Origin: Cellvibrionaceae bacterium
GTDB taxonomy: Bacteria; Pseudomonadota; Gammaproteobacteria; Pseudomonadales; Cellvibrionaceae
NCBI GenBank assembly: GCA_025800435.1
Contig: JAOXRV010000298.1
Location: 1 to 7,711 of the forward strand
DNA length: 7,711 bases
Reading direction: 5' to 3'
The notes beneath the pieces were generated by a model. That model was given only the letters and a program-made list of their open reading frames with translations, made no database searches and was not told the DNA's origin. The translations under genes and the position numbers were made by a program. Shown one piece after another: positions 1 through 5,085 of the stretch (the first letter of the stretch is position 1; each line of letters begins with the position of its first letter).

Positions 1-1005
1 CAGTTGGTGATTATTGTGCCAATAGGGCGAGTGCAATAATTGGCAAAAGCGCTCGCATTCGAGCTGTTGGTGGTTGAGTTTTAGCAACTGCAAAGCTGTG
101 TCCACCAGTGGGCACTGGGCCAGTGGCAGGCCGGCGGAAAAGTTAAACGGCAGGGTGTAGCGTTCGGTATCGGGTAAAAAATACTGGGGCTCAAAGGTCT
201 GGGTGAATAGGCGCTCTAGGCGTTCACGGCGCTGGCCCAGCAGTGGGTCGATAATGCCAATACGCGGTAGCTCAGCAGTTGCCTGGGCTAAATGCTGCTT
301 AGCCCACTGGGCAGCCAGCTGTATTTCCTGCTCGGCACTTTCGGCCGCTACTAGGTGGGTCTTGGGCGCGGCTTGGTGGCAAAGGCTAATTCGCTCTAAC
401 TCGGTGCCGGCGGCTTGCAGCAGCGCCAGGGTCAGCGGGGGAATATCGTCGAATTCCAGCAGCAGTATTTTATTGGCTTGTGTTAGCTCGCCCTCGGCAA
501 AAGCGCACTGTAAGCGCTGTAGCATTTGTTCTTGGCTGATAAAGCCCAGCCGCTGGCATAGCTGGCTAAATTGATCGGCCCAATCGGCCAGTAAACTGCC
601 ATCGTGTTGCTGGTATTGGCGCAGGGCATCTTGCCCCAGTTGCCATTGTTGAAGGGTCGCCCAGGCGCTGTCGGCCTGGCCTGCGAGTAGCTCGGGGCAA
701 ATCAACTGTTGTTGGGCTTCGCTGCGCTGAAGCAGTTGCTGCCATAGGTTTTCGCGCTGGGCAGCGCTTAACAGGATACCCCGGGCTTGGGGCCAGCCTC
801 GGTCTTGTAGCTGTAACCAGTTTTCTTCGCACCATTGATTAAAAGCGAATATTGCCGGGCTGGGGCATACCCCTTGGTCGGTGCTGTGGGACTTGGCGAA
901 GTGCTGCATTAAGCGCCGGCGCAGACGGCTGTTGGGCGTTAACAGCAGGCAGCCCGGCTCTAGCTTGTGCAGTACCTGGCTTATATTAAGGCTTTGATTT
1001 TCCAT
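1..1005 (-). CDS. Probable DNA repair protein (PD-(D/E)XK / AddB-like family), C-terminus outside window
   Basis: The frame is open from an ATG at 1005 to the left edge, giving 335 N-terminal residues. It resembles the 'probable DNA repair protein' family (TIGR03623 as I remember it), whose members are roughly 800-900 residues with a RecB-like PD-(D/E)XK nuclease at the C-terminus; that nuclease would lie outside the window. Visible landmarks are LLTPNSRLRRRL (about 21-32), an LLLEFDDIPP segment (181-190), SAEQEIQLAAQW (223-234), IGIIDPLLGQRR (249-260) and FNFSAGLPL (287-295). These match the helicase-like N-terminal part of AddB/RexB relatives. No Walker A P-loop is visible, so this part is probably a degenerate helicase fold used for DNA binding. 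The protein is expected to act in the cytoplasm on DNA ends. A GGAA about 10 nt before the ATG may be the ribosome binding site. The family call rests on remembered motifs; no search was run. Confidence 0.75.
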   Translation of the reverse strand, partial: MENQSLNISQVLHKLEPGCLLLTPNSRLRRRLMQHFAKSHSTDQGVCPSPAIFAFNQWCEENWLQLQDRGWPQARGILLSAAQRENLWQQLLQRSEAQQQLICPELLAGQADSAWATLQQWQLGQDALRQYQQHDGSLLADWADQFSQLCQRLGFISQEQMLQRLQCAFAEGELTQANKILLLEFDDIPPLTLALLQAAGTELERISLCHQAAPKTHLVAAESAEQEIQLAAQWAKQHLAQATAELPRIGIIDPLLGQRRERLERLFTQTFEPQYFLPDTERYTLPFNFSAGLPLAQCPLVDTALQLLKLNHQQLECERFCQLLHSPYWHNNHQL

Positions 1006-1043
1006 GTGTTATCGATTCCAGTACACTCTAATCTACGCCCGGC

Positions 1044-1050
1044 TATTATA
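1044..1050. promoter_or_regulatory. Overlapping divergent -10 elements between repair gene and NUDIX gene
   Basis: TATTATA reads as a perfect TATAAT on the minus strand (1045-1050) and as TATTAT, a 5/6 match, on the plus strand (1044-1049). The predicted starts would give leaders of roughly 33 nt for the repair gene and 22 nt for the NUDIX gene. Neither direction has a convincing -35 hexamer at 16-18 bp, so either an activator or a weak promoter is possible. The placement in a 72-bp divergent gap is the main support. Confidence 0.4.
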
Positions 1051-1077
1051 CCGGTGTTTGTCGCAAGCGAGAGATTT

Positions 1078-1875
1078 ATGTCGACCGAAATTCGCGGCGT
1101 TAAAGCCGACTTTAACCGCAGTGACAGTGTTGCCCCCAAGCCTTCAGCCAGTTTATTAATCCTACGCGACGGCCAGCAGGGGCTTGAGGTATTTATGCTA
1201 AAGCGCAGTCAGGCCTTGTCTTTCTCGCCGGGTTTTTGGGTGTTCCCAGGTGGCGCGCTGGAGGCGGTGGAACAAACGGCCCATAAGCGGGAGCTGGCGT
1301 TTAAAGCCGCGGCGGTGCGAGAGACCTTTGAAGAAAGCCGCTTTTTACTGGCCTGTGACCACCGCCAGCAGCCGATAAGCCAAGGCCAATACCAGGCGTT
1401 TCTAGCCAAGGCTGACTGGCCCGAGGGTTTTGAAGACAGTGGTGTGTTCAGCCAGTATATGGATGAGCTTAAGCTGCAGCCCAATCTGGCGGGCTTGCAC
1501 TACCTGGCTTGTTGGACAACCCCGAAGCAGGCGCTTAAGCGTTTTTTAACCCGTTTTTATATTGCCACCGAGCCTGCCGGGCAACAGGGTATGTGCGATG
1601 GCGGAGAGACGGTTGAGGCCAATTGGCACTGTGTGGCTGAGCTTATCGAGCAGATCGACAGTGGCGCTATGCAGCTGATGTTTCCGACCGAGATGAACTG
1701 TCGCTGGCTGGCTAAATACAGTACCGTTGCCGAGGTGTTGGCGGTAATGGCAGAGCATATCGCGCCAGATATCACCCCGCGTATCGAAAAGCGCGAGGAT
1801 GGAATCTGGCTCAATATTCCGGCCGAGGCGGGTTATGGTATAACGGAAAAGTTTATGCAGCCCCTGCCAAAGTAA
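1078..1875 (+). CDS. NUDIX hydrolase, NUDT19-like (possible CoA/acyl-CoA diphosphatase)
   Basis: This 265-residue protein has a Nudix fold. The characteristic segment FSPGFWVFPGGALE (about 49-62) is followed by AAAVRETFEES (77-87), where R81, E82, E85 and E86 match the metal-binding REUXEE core. The distance between the GG and the REUXEE part is about 8 residues longer than in the canonical Nudix box. Such an insertion is typical of the NUDT19/RP2 group, whose animal members cleave CoA and acyl-CoA diphosphate bonds. The canonical Gly after EE is Arg (R88). The substrate in bacteria is an inference. I chose the ATG at 1078 because the conserved part begins soon after it. An upstream in-frame ATG at 967 would overlap the divergent gene and add 37 residues with no family resemblance. 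A weak GAGAG lies just before the start. The gene appears to be monocistronic. Confidence 0.8.
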   Translation: MSTEIRGVKADFNRSDSVAPKPSASLLILRDGQQGLEVFMLKRSQALSFSPGFWVFPGGALEAVEQTAHKRELAFKAAAVRETFEESRFLLACDHRQQPISQGQYQAFLAKADWPEGFEDSGVFSQYMDELKLQPNLAGLHYLACWTTPKQALKRFLTRFYIATEPAGQQGMCDGGETVEANWHCVAELIEQIDSGAMQLMFPTEMNCRWLAKYSTVAEVLAVMAEHIAPDITPRIEKREDGIWLNIPAEAGYGITEKFMQPLPK

Positions 1876-1903
1876 AATGCTGTGTTTGGTAAATAATGGG
1901 TGC

Positions 1904-1923
1904 GGCGGTAACAAATTGCCGCC
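1904..1923. other. Hairpin downstream of the NUDIX gene
   Basis: GGCGGTAA pairs with TTGCCGCC (one G-T pair) around a CAAA loop, giving an 8-bp stem 28 bp after the NUDIX stop codon. No T-run follows on either strand, so it is not a standard intrinsic terminator. It could protect the 3' end of the NUDIX mRNA or assist another kind of termination. Confidence 0.5.
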
Positions 1924-1927
1924 AGAT

Positions 1928-1998
1928 TGGGCCATAACTGGGCAGTTACACAAGCCCGTAACAAAGAATTCAAGGCTTGCCGGTTAGGGCGCGCTAAC
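1928..1998. repeat. Nested, mutually exclusive inverted repeats
   Basis: Several inverted repeats share bases. GTTAC (1945-1949) pairs with GTAAC (1958-1962). GCCCgTAAC (1954-1962, bulged G) pairs with GTTAGGGC (1983-1990). CAAGCC (1951-1956) pairs with GGCTTG (1974-1979). GTTAG (1983-1987) pairs with CTAAC (1994-1998). TGGGC occurs twice, 11 bp apart (1928 and 1939), and can pair with GCCC at 1954-1957. The arms compete, so only some can form at once. The function is unknown. Confidence 0.45.
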
Positions 1999-2001
1999 AT
2001 T

Positions 2002-2010
2002 TTATGCACA
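2002..2010 (+). promoter_or_regulatory. DnaA box (TTATGCACA)
   Basis: This is an exact match to the consensus TTATNCACA recognised by the replication initiator DnaA. It lies 179 bp before a pair of further boxes in the same intergenic region, which makes a chance match less likely. Confidence 0.45.
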
Positions 2011-2092
2011 TATAAGAGAAACTGGCGCGCCACATGTCAGTTTTTATTGGTTATTCTTGATTCCAGCTATTGACTTTTATAAGTGATTGAAA

Positions 2093-2114
2093 AACAAGGG
2101 AAAAATAACAAGGG
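2093..2114 (+). repeat. Direct repeat AACAAGGG, 14-bp period, in A+T-rich DNA
   Basis: AACAAGGG occurs at 2093-2100 and again at 2107-2114, with A-rich sequence between and after the copies. It sits inside the most A+T-rich part of the window, between the DnaA boxes. With only two copies it could be chance, or a short iteron-like or unwinding element. Confidence 0.4.
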
Positions 2115-2189
2115 TTAAAAAATAGCCAATCTGTGTTTTGGAGCTGTTTTACCGGATTAGAAGTAGATTTCTAGTGGCTATCCACTGAC

Positions 2190-2212
2190 TTATCCACAGA
2201 ATCTGTGGAAAA
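2190..2212. promoter_or_regulatory. Pair of head-to-head DnaA boxes forming a near-perfect palindrome
   Basis: TTATCCACA (2190-2198, plus strand) is identical to the strongest E. coli oriC boxes. TGTGGAAAA (2204-2212) is TTTTCCACA on the minus strand, which fits TTWTNCACA. The two are arms of an inverted repeat of 11 bp per side with one mismatch, centred on A2201. The spacing puts both boxes on a compact site where two DnaA molecules could bind face to face. It lies 136 bp upstream of trmH. It could regulate trmH, titrate DnaA, or be part of an accessory replication-control site. Confidence 0.6.
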
Positions 2213-2348
2213 CTAAGCCCTTAGAATTAACTGATGATTTCTGCAGCGATTTTTCGCGTGGCTAAACTTTGCCGCAGTAAATAGAAGCGCCATGGCTTCA
2301 TATTTCCCTTTGTGACGCCAAAAATATTTTTATTGTATTTAGATAAAC

Positions 2349-3029
2349 ATGACTCCTGAACGCCTTAAGCGAATTCGCCAAGTATTGAACCGGCGCCAAC
2401 CGGACTTAACCATTGTAGCCGACGAGGTACACAAGGGGCGCAATCTCGCCGCCATCGTTCGCAGTGCGGATGCGGTGGGTATCGATCAAGTTCATACGGT
2501 AAGCCCTAAAGACGGTTATCGGTCTTTTCGGGGCACTGCCTCGGGCAGCAATAAATGGGTAGAGGTGCACACTTACGATTCGGTCAGCGAGCCGATCCAG
2601 GCGCTGCAAGCCAAGGGCTTTGTGGTGTTGGCTGCACACCTCGACCAGGGCGCAGTTGACTATCGGCAGCTGGATTATACCCGGCCCACCGCGCTGCTGA
2701 TGGGTACCGAGCGCGCTGGGGTCAGTGATGAGGCCCTGGGCCAGGTGGATGCCAGGGTGGTGATCCCGATGATGGGAATGGTGGAGTCTTTTAATGTCTC
2801 GGTAGCGGCGGCGATTATTCTGGCCGAAGCCCAGCGTCAGCGCCAACAGGCGGGCTTGTATGATCGCTGTCGCTTACAGCCGGAGCGTTATCGGTATTTG
2901 TTTTTTCGCTGGGCCCATCCCCAGGTGGCGCAGTTTTGCGATGCCAGGGGCCTGGCCTATCCTGCGCTGGATGAGCAGGGGGAAATTATCAATGGCCCGG
3001 CTTGGTACCGGCAGGTGGCGGGCTTATAA
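2349..3029 (+). CDS. trmH: tRNA (guanosine(18)-2'-O)-methyltransferase TrmH
   Basis: TrmH is a SPOUT-class enzyme that uses S-adenosylmethionine to methylate the 2'-OH of G18 in the tRNA D-loop. The 226-residue product is near the E. coli length (229) and resembles it throughout. Motif 1 is NLAAIVRSADAVG (32-44), with N32 and R38 as the likely catalytic Asn and Arg. Motif 2 is LLMGTERAGVS (116-126). Motif 3 is IPMMGMVESFNVSVAAA (139-155), which builds the trefoil-knot cofactor site. The C-terminal extension (about 165-226), including YPALDEQGEI, is of the TrmH type that helps grip tRNA. The start follows from alignment with E. coli TrmH (MNPTRYARI...); no Shine-Dalgarno sequence is visible before it. 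Its E. coli neighbours spoT and recG are absent here, so the gene sits in a different context. Its stop overlaps that of the converging regulator gene. Confidence 0.93.
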   Translation: MTPERLKRIRQVLNRRQPDLTIVADEVHKGRNLAAIVRSADAVGIDQVHTVSPKDGYRSFRGTASGSNKWVEVHTYDSVSEPIQALQAKGFVVLAAHLDQGAVDYRQLDYTRPTALLMGTERAGVSDEALGQVDARVVIPMMGMVESFNVSVAAAIILAEAQRQRQQAGLYDRCRLQPERYRYLFFRWAHPQVAQFCDARGLAYPALDEQGEIINGPAWYRQVAGL

Positions 3030-3503
3030 ATGCTCCAGCGGCATTTCAGTCTTATACTGCACTTGTTTTAGCGAGAAACTACTTTTGATACTGGCAATAC
3101 CTTCAAACTGGGTCAGTTTTTCATCTAAAAATTGCTGGTAGGCGGCAAGGTCGGGTAGCGCCGCTCGAATTAAATAGTCAAAATCCCCGGCCATCAAATA
3201 GCACTCCATAACCTCGGGCCAGCTGGCGACGGTATTTTCAAAGGTTTCCATCAGCGATTTTACCTGATGGCCCAAGCTCACTTGAATAAATACATGAACA
3301 TTGACGCCGATAGCCTCGGGATTGACCAGGGTGACCGTGCCCTTAAAGTAACCCGCGTCTTCCAGCATGCGCACCCGGCGTGAGCAGGGGGAGGGGGATA
3401 GGGCGATTTTATCGGCCAGTTCAAGATTGGACAATGAGCCGTCGCGCTGCAGGATCTCCAGGATCTTGCGATCGGTTTTATCGAGCTTGTGGGACATAGG
3501 CAT
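3024..3503 (-). CDS. Lrp/AsnC family transcriptional regulator
   Basis: This 159-residue protein is of normal length for the family. An N-terminal winged helix-turn-helix (about 7-55) begins LDKTDRKILEILQRDG and includes the recognition-helix segment SPSPCSRRVRMLEDAGYF. A C-terminal RAM (ligand-binding, oligomerisation) domain follows (about 65-148), with the typical AGDFDYLIRA and a SSFSLKQVQYKTEMPL ending. Family members bind amino acids or related metabolites and act as dimers or octamers on DNA. The ligand and targets here are unknown. The start is uncertain: ATG at 3503 or 3497 both precede the conserved HKLDKTD. The in-frame ATG at 3554 adds 17 residues unlike the family and would lie at about the predicted transcription start. 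No Shine-Dalgarno sequence is visible. A promoter and overlapping palindrome lie upstream. The 3' end overlaps trmH by 6 bp. Confidence 0.88.
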   Translation of the reverse strand: MPMSHKLDKTDRKILEILQRDGSLSNLELADKIALSPSPCSRRVRMLEDAGYFKGTVTLVNPEAIGVNVHVFIQVSLGHQVKSLMETFENTVASWPEVMECYLMAGDFDYLIRAALPDLAAYQQFLDEKLTQFEGIASIKSSFSLKQVQYKTEMPLEHL

Positions 3504-3562
3504 AATGTAGTTGTTATCAGTGGGGTGGGCCCGGCTGTTGGTCCTGGCCCACATCTTTACCG

Positions 3563-3591
3563 ATTCTAATCAATTTATACCGTTAAGTTAA
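3563..3591 (-). promoter_or_regulatory. Candidate sigma-70 promoter of the Lrp-type regulator gene
   Basis: Read on the minus strand, TTAACT (-35, 4/6) is followed after exactly 17 bp by TAGAAT (-10, 5/6). The start point would fall near 3556, giving a leader of about 53 nt to the ATG at 3503. Location and spacing support it; no transcript data are available. Confidence 0.5.
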
Positions 3592-3593
3592 CG
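3581..3593. promoter_or_regulatory. 13-bp palindrome over the regulator's -35, possible operator
   Basis: CGTTAAGTTAACG is a perfect inverted repeat (6 bp arms, central G) that overlaps the -35 hexamer of the candidate promoter. Lrp/AsnC proteins commonly repress their own genes through A+T-rich palindromes near the promoter, so autoregulation is a reasonable inference. It does not match the E. coli Lrp consensus closely. Confidence 0.4.
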
Positions 3594-3623
3594 AGTATCC
3601 CCATTATTTCGGGTGCAACTCGT
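3591..3623 (-). terminator. Weak stem-loop between chemoreceptor and regulator genes
   Basis: ACGAGT (3591-3596) and ACTCGT (3618-3623) form a 6-bp stem, with CCC/GGG able to pair further inside. It lies about 27 bp after the chemoreceptor stop. On the minus strand it is followed by TTAACTTAACGG, not a T-run, so intrinsic termination is doubtful. Confidence 0.25.
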
Positions 3624-3649
3624 CTTAATCTACTGTTGCCAGAGCTACC

Positions 3650-4975
3650 CTAGGGTAATGACTGCGCAAACTGGTCAATGGTCGAGACCACCTCTTTGGC
3701 GCTGTCTTGAATTTTGGCAATGACTTCACCGGTCTGGCTGGCCAGTTGTACGCCTCGGTTGGCCTGGTCCAAACACTGGGCCATGCTGCCTGAGGCATTG
3801 CTGGTATCCTCTTGTATCTTGCTGATCATAGCGGATATCTCCGAGGTCGACTGGGAGGTGCGCGCCGCCAGCTGACGGACTTCATCGGCCACTACCGCAA
3901 AGCCGCGCCCCTGCTCACCGGCTCGGGCCGCCTCAATTGCGGCGTTTAAGGCCAGCAGATTGGTTTGGTCGGCAATCTCTTGAATGGTGTTAATGATTGA
4001 GTTGATCTCGCCCGACTGCATATTCAAACGCTCGATATGTTGGGAGGAGGTATGTACCGACTCGGCGATTTGGTTCATTTCCTTGACCGCCTCATTAATA
4101 ACACCGCCGCCATTTTCGGCCACATCCAGCGTTTCGTTGGAAATTTTCAAAGCGATATTGGCGTGCTCGCGCTCTGCCAGTAGCGCCGCGGATTGGGCGC
4201 TGACATCCAGTGCAAATTGGACAATTTTATGCAGCTGGCCATCGTCGCCGATTACCGCGGCAAAGCTGGATTCTAAACTGACGGGCTGGCCGTGGGCGGA
4301 GCCACAATTAAAGCGGCCGCTAAGGCTATTGCCATTGGCCAGCTGGCGCCAGTAGTCTCGCCCCAGATGATTGTCCAATTCGCTGGGGGCTATAAGATCC
4401 TGTTGGTTTTTGCCCAGCAGCTCGGCCTTGCTATAGCCGCAGGTGCGCACAAAATTATCGTTACAGTCGATAATTTTGCCACTGCTATCATACTCAATCA
4501 AAATAAGGGCACCGCTGGCGGCGGCGCCCAAGCCTTTACTGTCATCGTTTGCGTGGCTGCGTTCGCTCACATTAATGCCGTAGTGAACCACCTTGGCCAA
4601 GCGTCGCTGGCGGTCTAAGACGGGAATGTAGTTGGCCTCGTAATCAACCGCTTTGCCGTCTTTAGCAAGGTAAATAAAATGATCGCTGACACTTTCGCCA
4701 CGGTTGAGCTTGGCCCACAAATCCAAATAGCCCGGGCTCTGGGCGTAATTGGCTTCGCATAGTGTACGGTGGTGATGGCCTTTAATATCCGCCAGAGTGC
4801 AGCCGAGCGAATGCAAAAAAAGCTCATTGGCATTGGTGATTTCGCCACTGGGGCGAAACTCCGCACAGGCTATTGCTCGACTTGTCGCCTCAAGCTTTGC
4901 TGATTGCTGACCGTAGCGCTGCAGCAACTCCTCATACTGTTTTTTTATCTGCCGGTTAAACAATGCAATTTCCAT
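3650..4975 (-). CDS. Soluble PAS-PAS methyl-accepting chemotaxis protein (BdlA-like)
   Basis: The 441-residue protein has a short N-terminal coiled coil (about 1-32), a first PAS domain (33-137, with the LWAKLNRGESVS and KDGKAVDYEANYIPV elements), a second PAS domain (150-260), and an MCP signalling domain (about 265-441). The highly conserved hairpin tip, around QTNLLALNAAIEAARAGEQG (337-356) and GRGFAVVADEVRQLA, should contact CheA and CheW. There is no transmembrane segment or signal peptide, so it should sense an intracellular cue, perhaps a redox or small-ligand signal through PAS. Size and layout match Pseudomonas aeruginosa BdlA, which controls biofilm dispersal, but orthology is unproven. 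The C-terminus ends soon after the descending helix and lacks a CheR/CheB-tethering pentapeptide. No che gene is nearby. No Shine-Dalgarno sequence is visible; a second, out-of-frame ATG lies 4 bp upstream. Confidence 0.88.
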   Translation of the reverse strand: MEIALFNRQIKKQYEELLQRYGQQSAKLEATSRAIACAEFRPSGEITNANELFLHSLGCTLADIKGHHHRTLCEANYAQSPGYLDLWAKLNRGESVSDHFIYLAKDGKAVDYEANYIPVLDRQRRLAKVVHYGINVSERSHANDDSKGLGAAASGALILIEYDSSGKIIDCNDNFVRTCGYSKAELLGKNQQDLIAPSELDNHLGRDYWRQLANGNSLSGRFNCGSAHGQPVSLESSFAAVIGDDGQLHKIVQFALDVSAQSAALLAEREHANIALKISNETLDVAENGGGVINEAVKEMNQIAESVHTSSQHIERLNMQSGEINSIINTIQEIADQTNLLALNAAIEAARAGEQGRGFAVVADEVRQLAARTSQSTSEISAMISKIQEDTSNASGSMAQCLDQANRGVQLASQTGEVIAKIQDSAKEVVSTIDQFAQSLP

Positions 4976-5010
4976 CCATAAATTTGCAGTCTAACCAAAG
5001 TGTAGATGAA

Positions 5011-5042
5011 TTTTAAAGCGCCGCCGAAAAATATAGCGGCGC
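5011..5042 (-). terminator. Probable intrinsic terminator of the phosphatase-kinase operon
   Basis: Read on the minus strand, a perfect 7-bp GC stem (GCGCCGC / GCGGCGC, 5036-5042 and 5018-5024) with an 11-nt loop is followed by TTTAAAATT. It lies 43 bp after the kinase stop codon and before the chemoreceptor gene. The tail is only partly T. An alternative stem GGCGC/GCGCC (5038-5052) shares one arm. Confidence 0.5.
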
Positions 5043-5085
5043 CGAGAGCGCCTAAATAAAATGCGCTAAGCGTCTGTGGAACCGC

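Larger units (their letters stand above)
1876..2348. other. 473-bp intergenic region without credible genes
   Basis: No plausible coding frame with a start, codon bias or family resemblance is visible on either strand. From left to right the region holds a hairpin at 1904-1923, nested inverted repeats at 1928-1998, a DnaA box at 2002-2010, an A+T-rich stretch at 2041-2130 (24 G/C of 90 by hand count) with an 8-bp direct repeat, a small inverted repeat AGTGG-ctat-CCACT at 2173-2186, two facing DnaA boxes at 2190-2212, and a short GAAGC/GCTTC hairpin at 2284-2299. It contains no GATC site. The last 50 bp before trmH are A+T-rich and should carry its promoter. I cannot pick one with confidence; TTGTGA with TTGTAT at 17 bp is the best but poor. 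Confidence 0.7.

Noticed and set aside
203..574. Plus-strand open frame of 123 codons
   Set aside because: It is Ser/Trp-rich with no recognisable domain and lies opposite the well-supported repair gene on the minus strand.
967..1077. Upstream start of the NUDIX gene at 967
   Set aside because: It would overlap the divergent repair gene and its promoter, and the added 37 residues show no family resemblance.
1954..1998. Possible integron attC site (TAACAAA...CAAGGC...GTTAGGGC with a bulged G)
   Set aside because: The paired arms span only 37 bp, far less than known attC sites. No L'/L'' arm pair fits, the R' end does not match GTTRRRY, and there is no integrase or cassette array.
1876..2348. 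Chromosomal replication origin
   Set aside because: DnaA boxes are present, but there are only three, there is no GATC site, and none of the usual oriC neighbours (dnaA, gyrB, mnmG, rpmH, parAB) flank it.
3504..3554. Longer start of the Lrp-type regulator at 3554
   Set aside because: The extra 17 residues are unlike the family, and the start would fall almost on the predicted transcription start.
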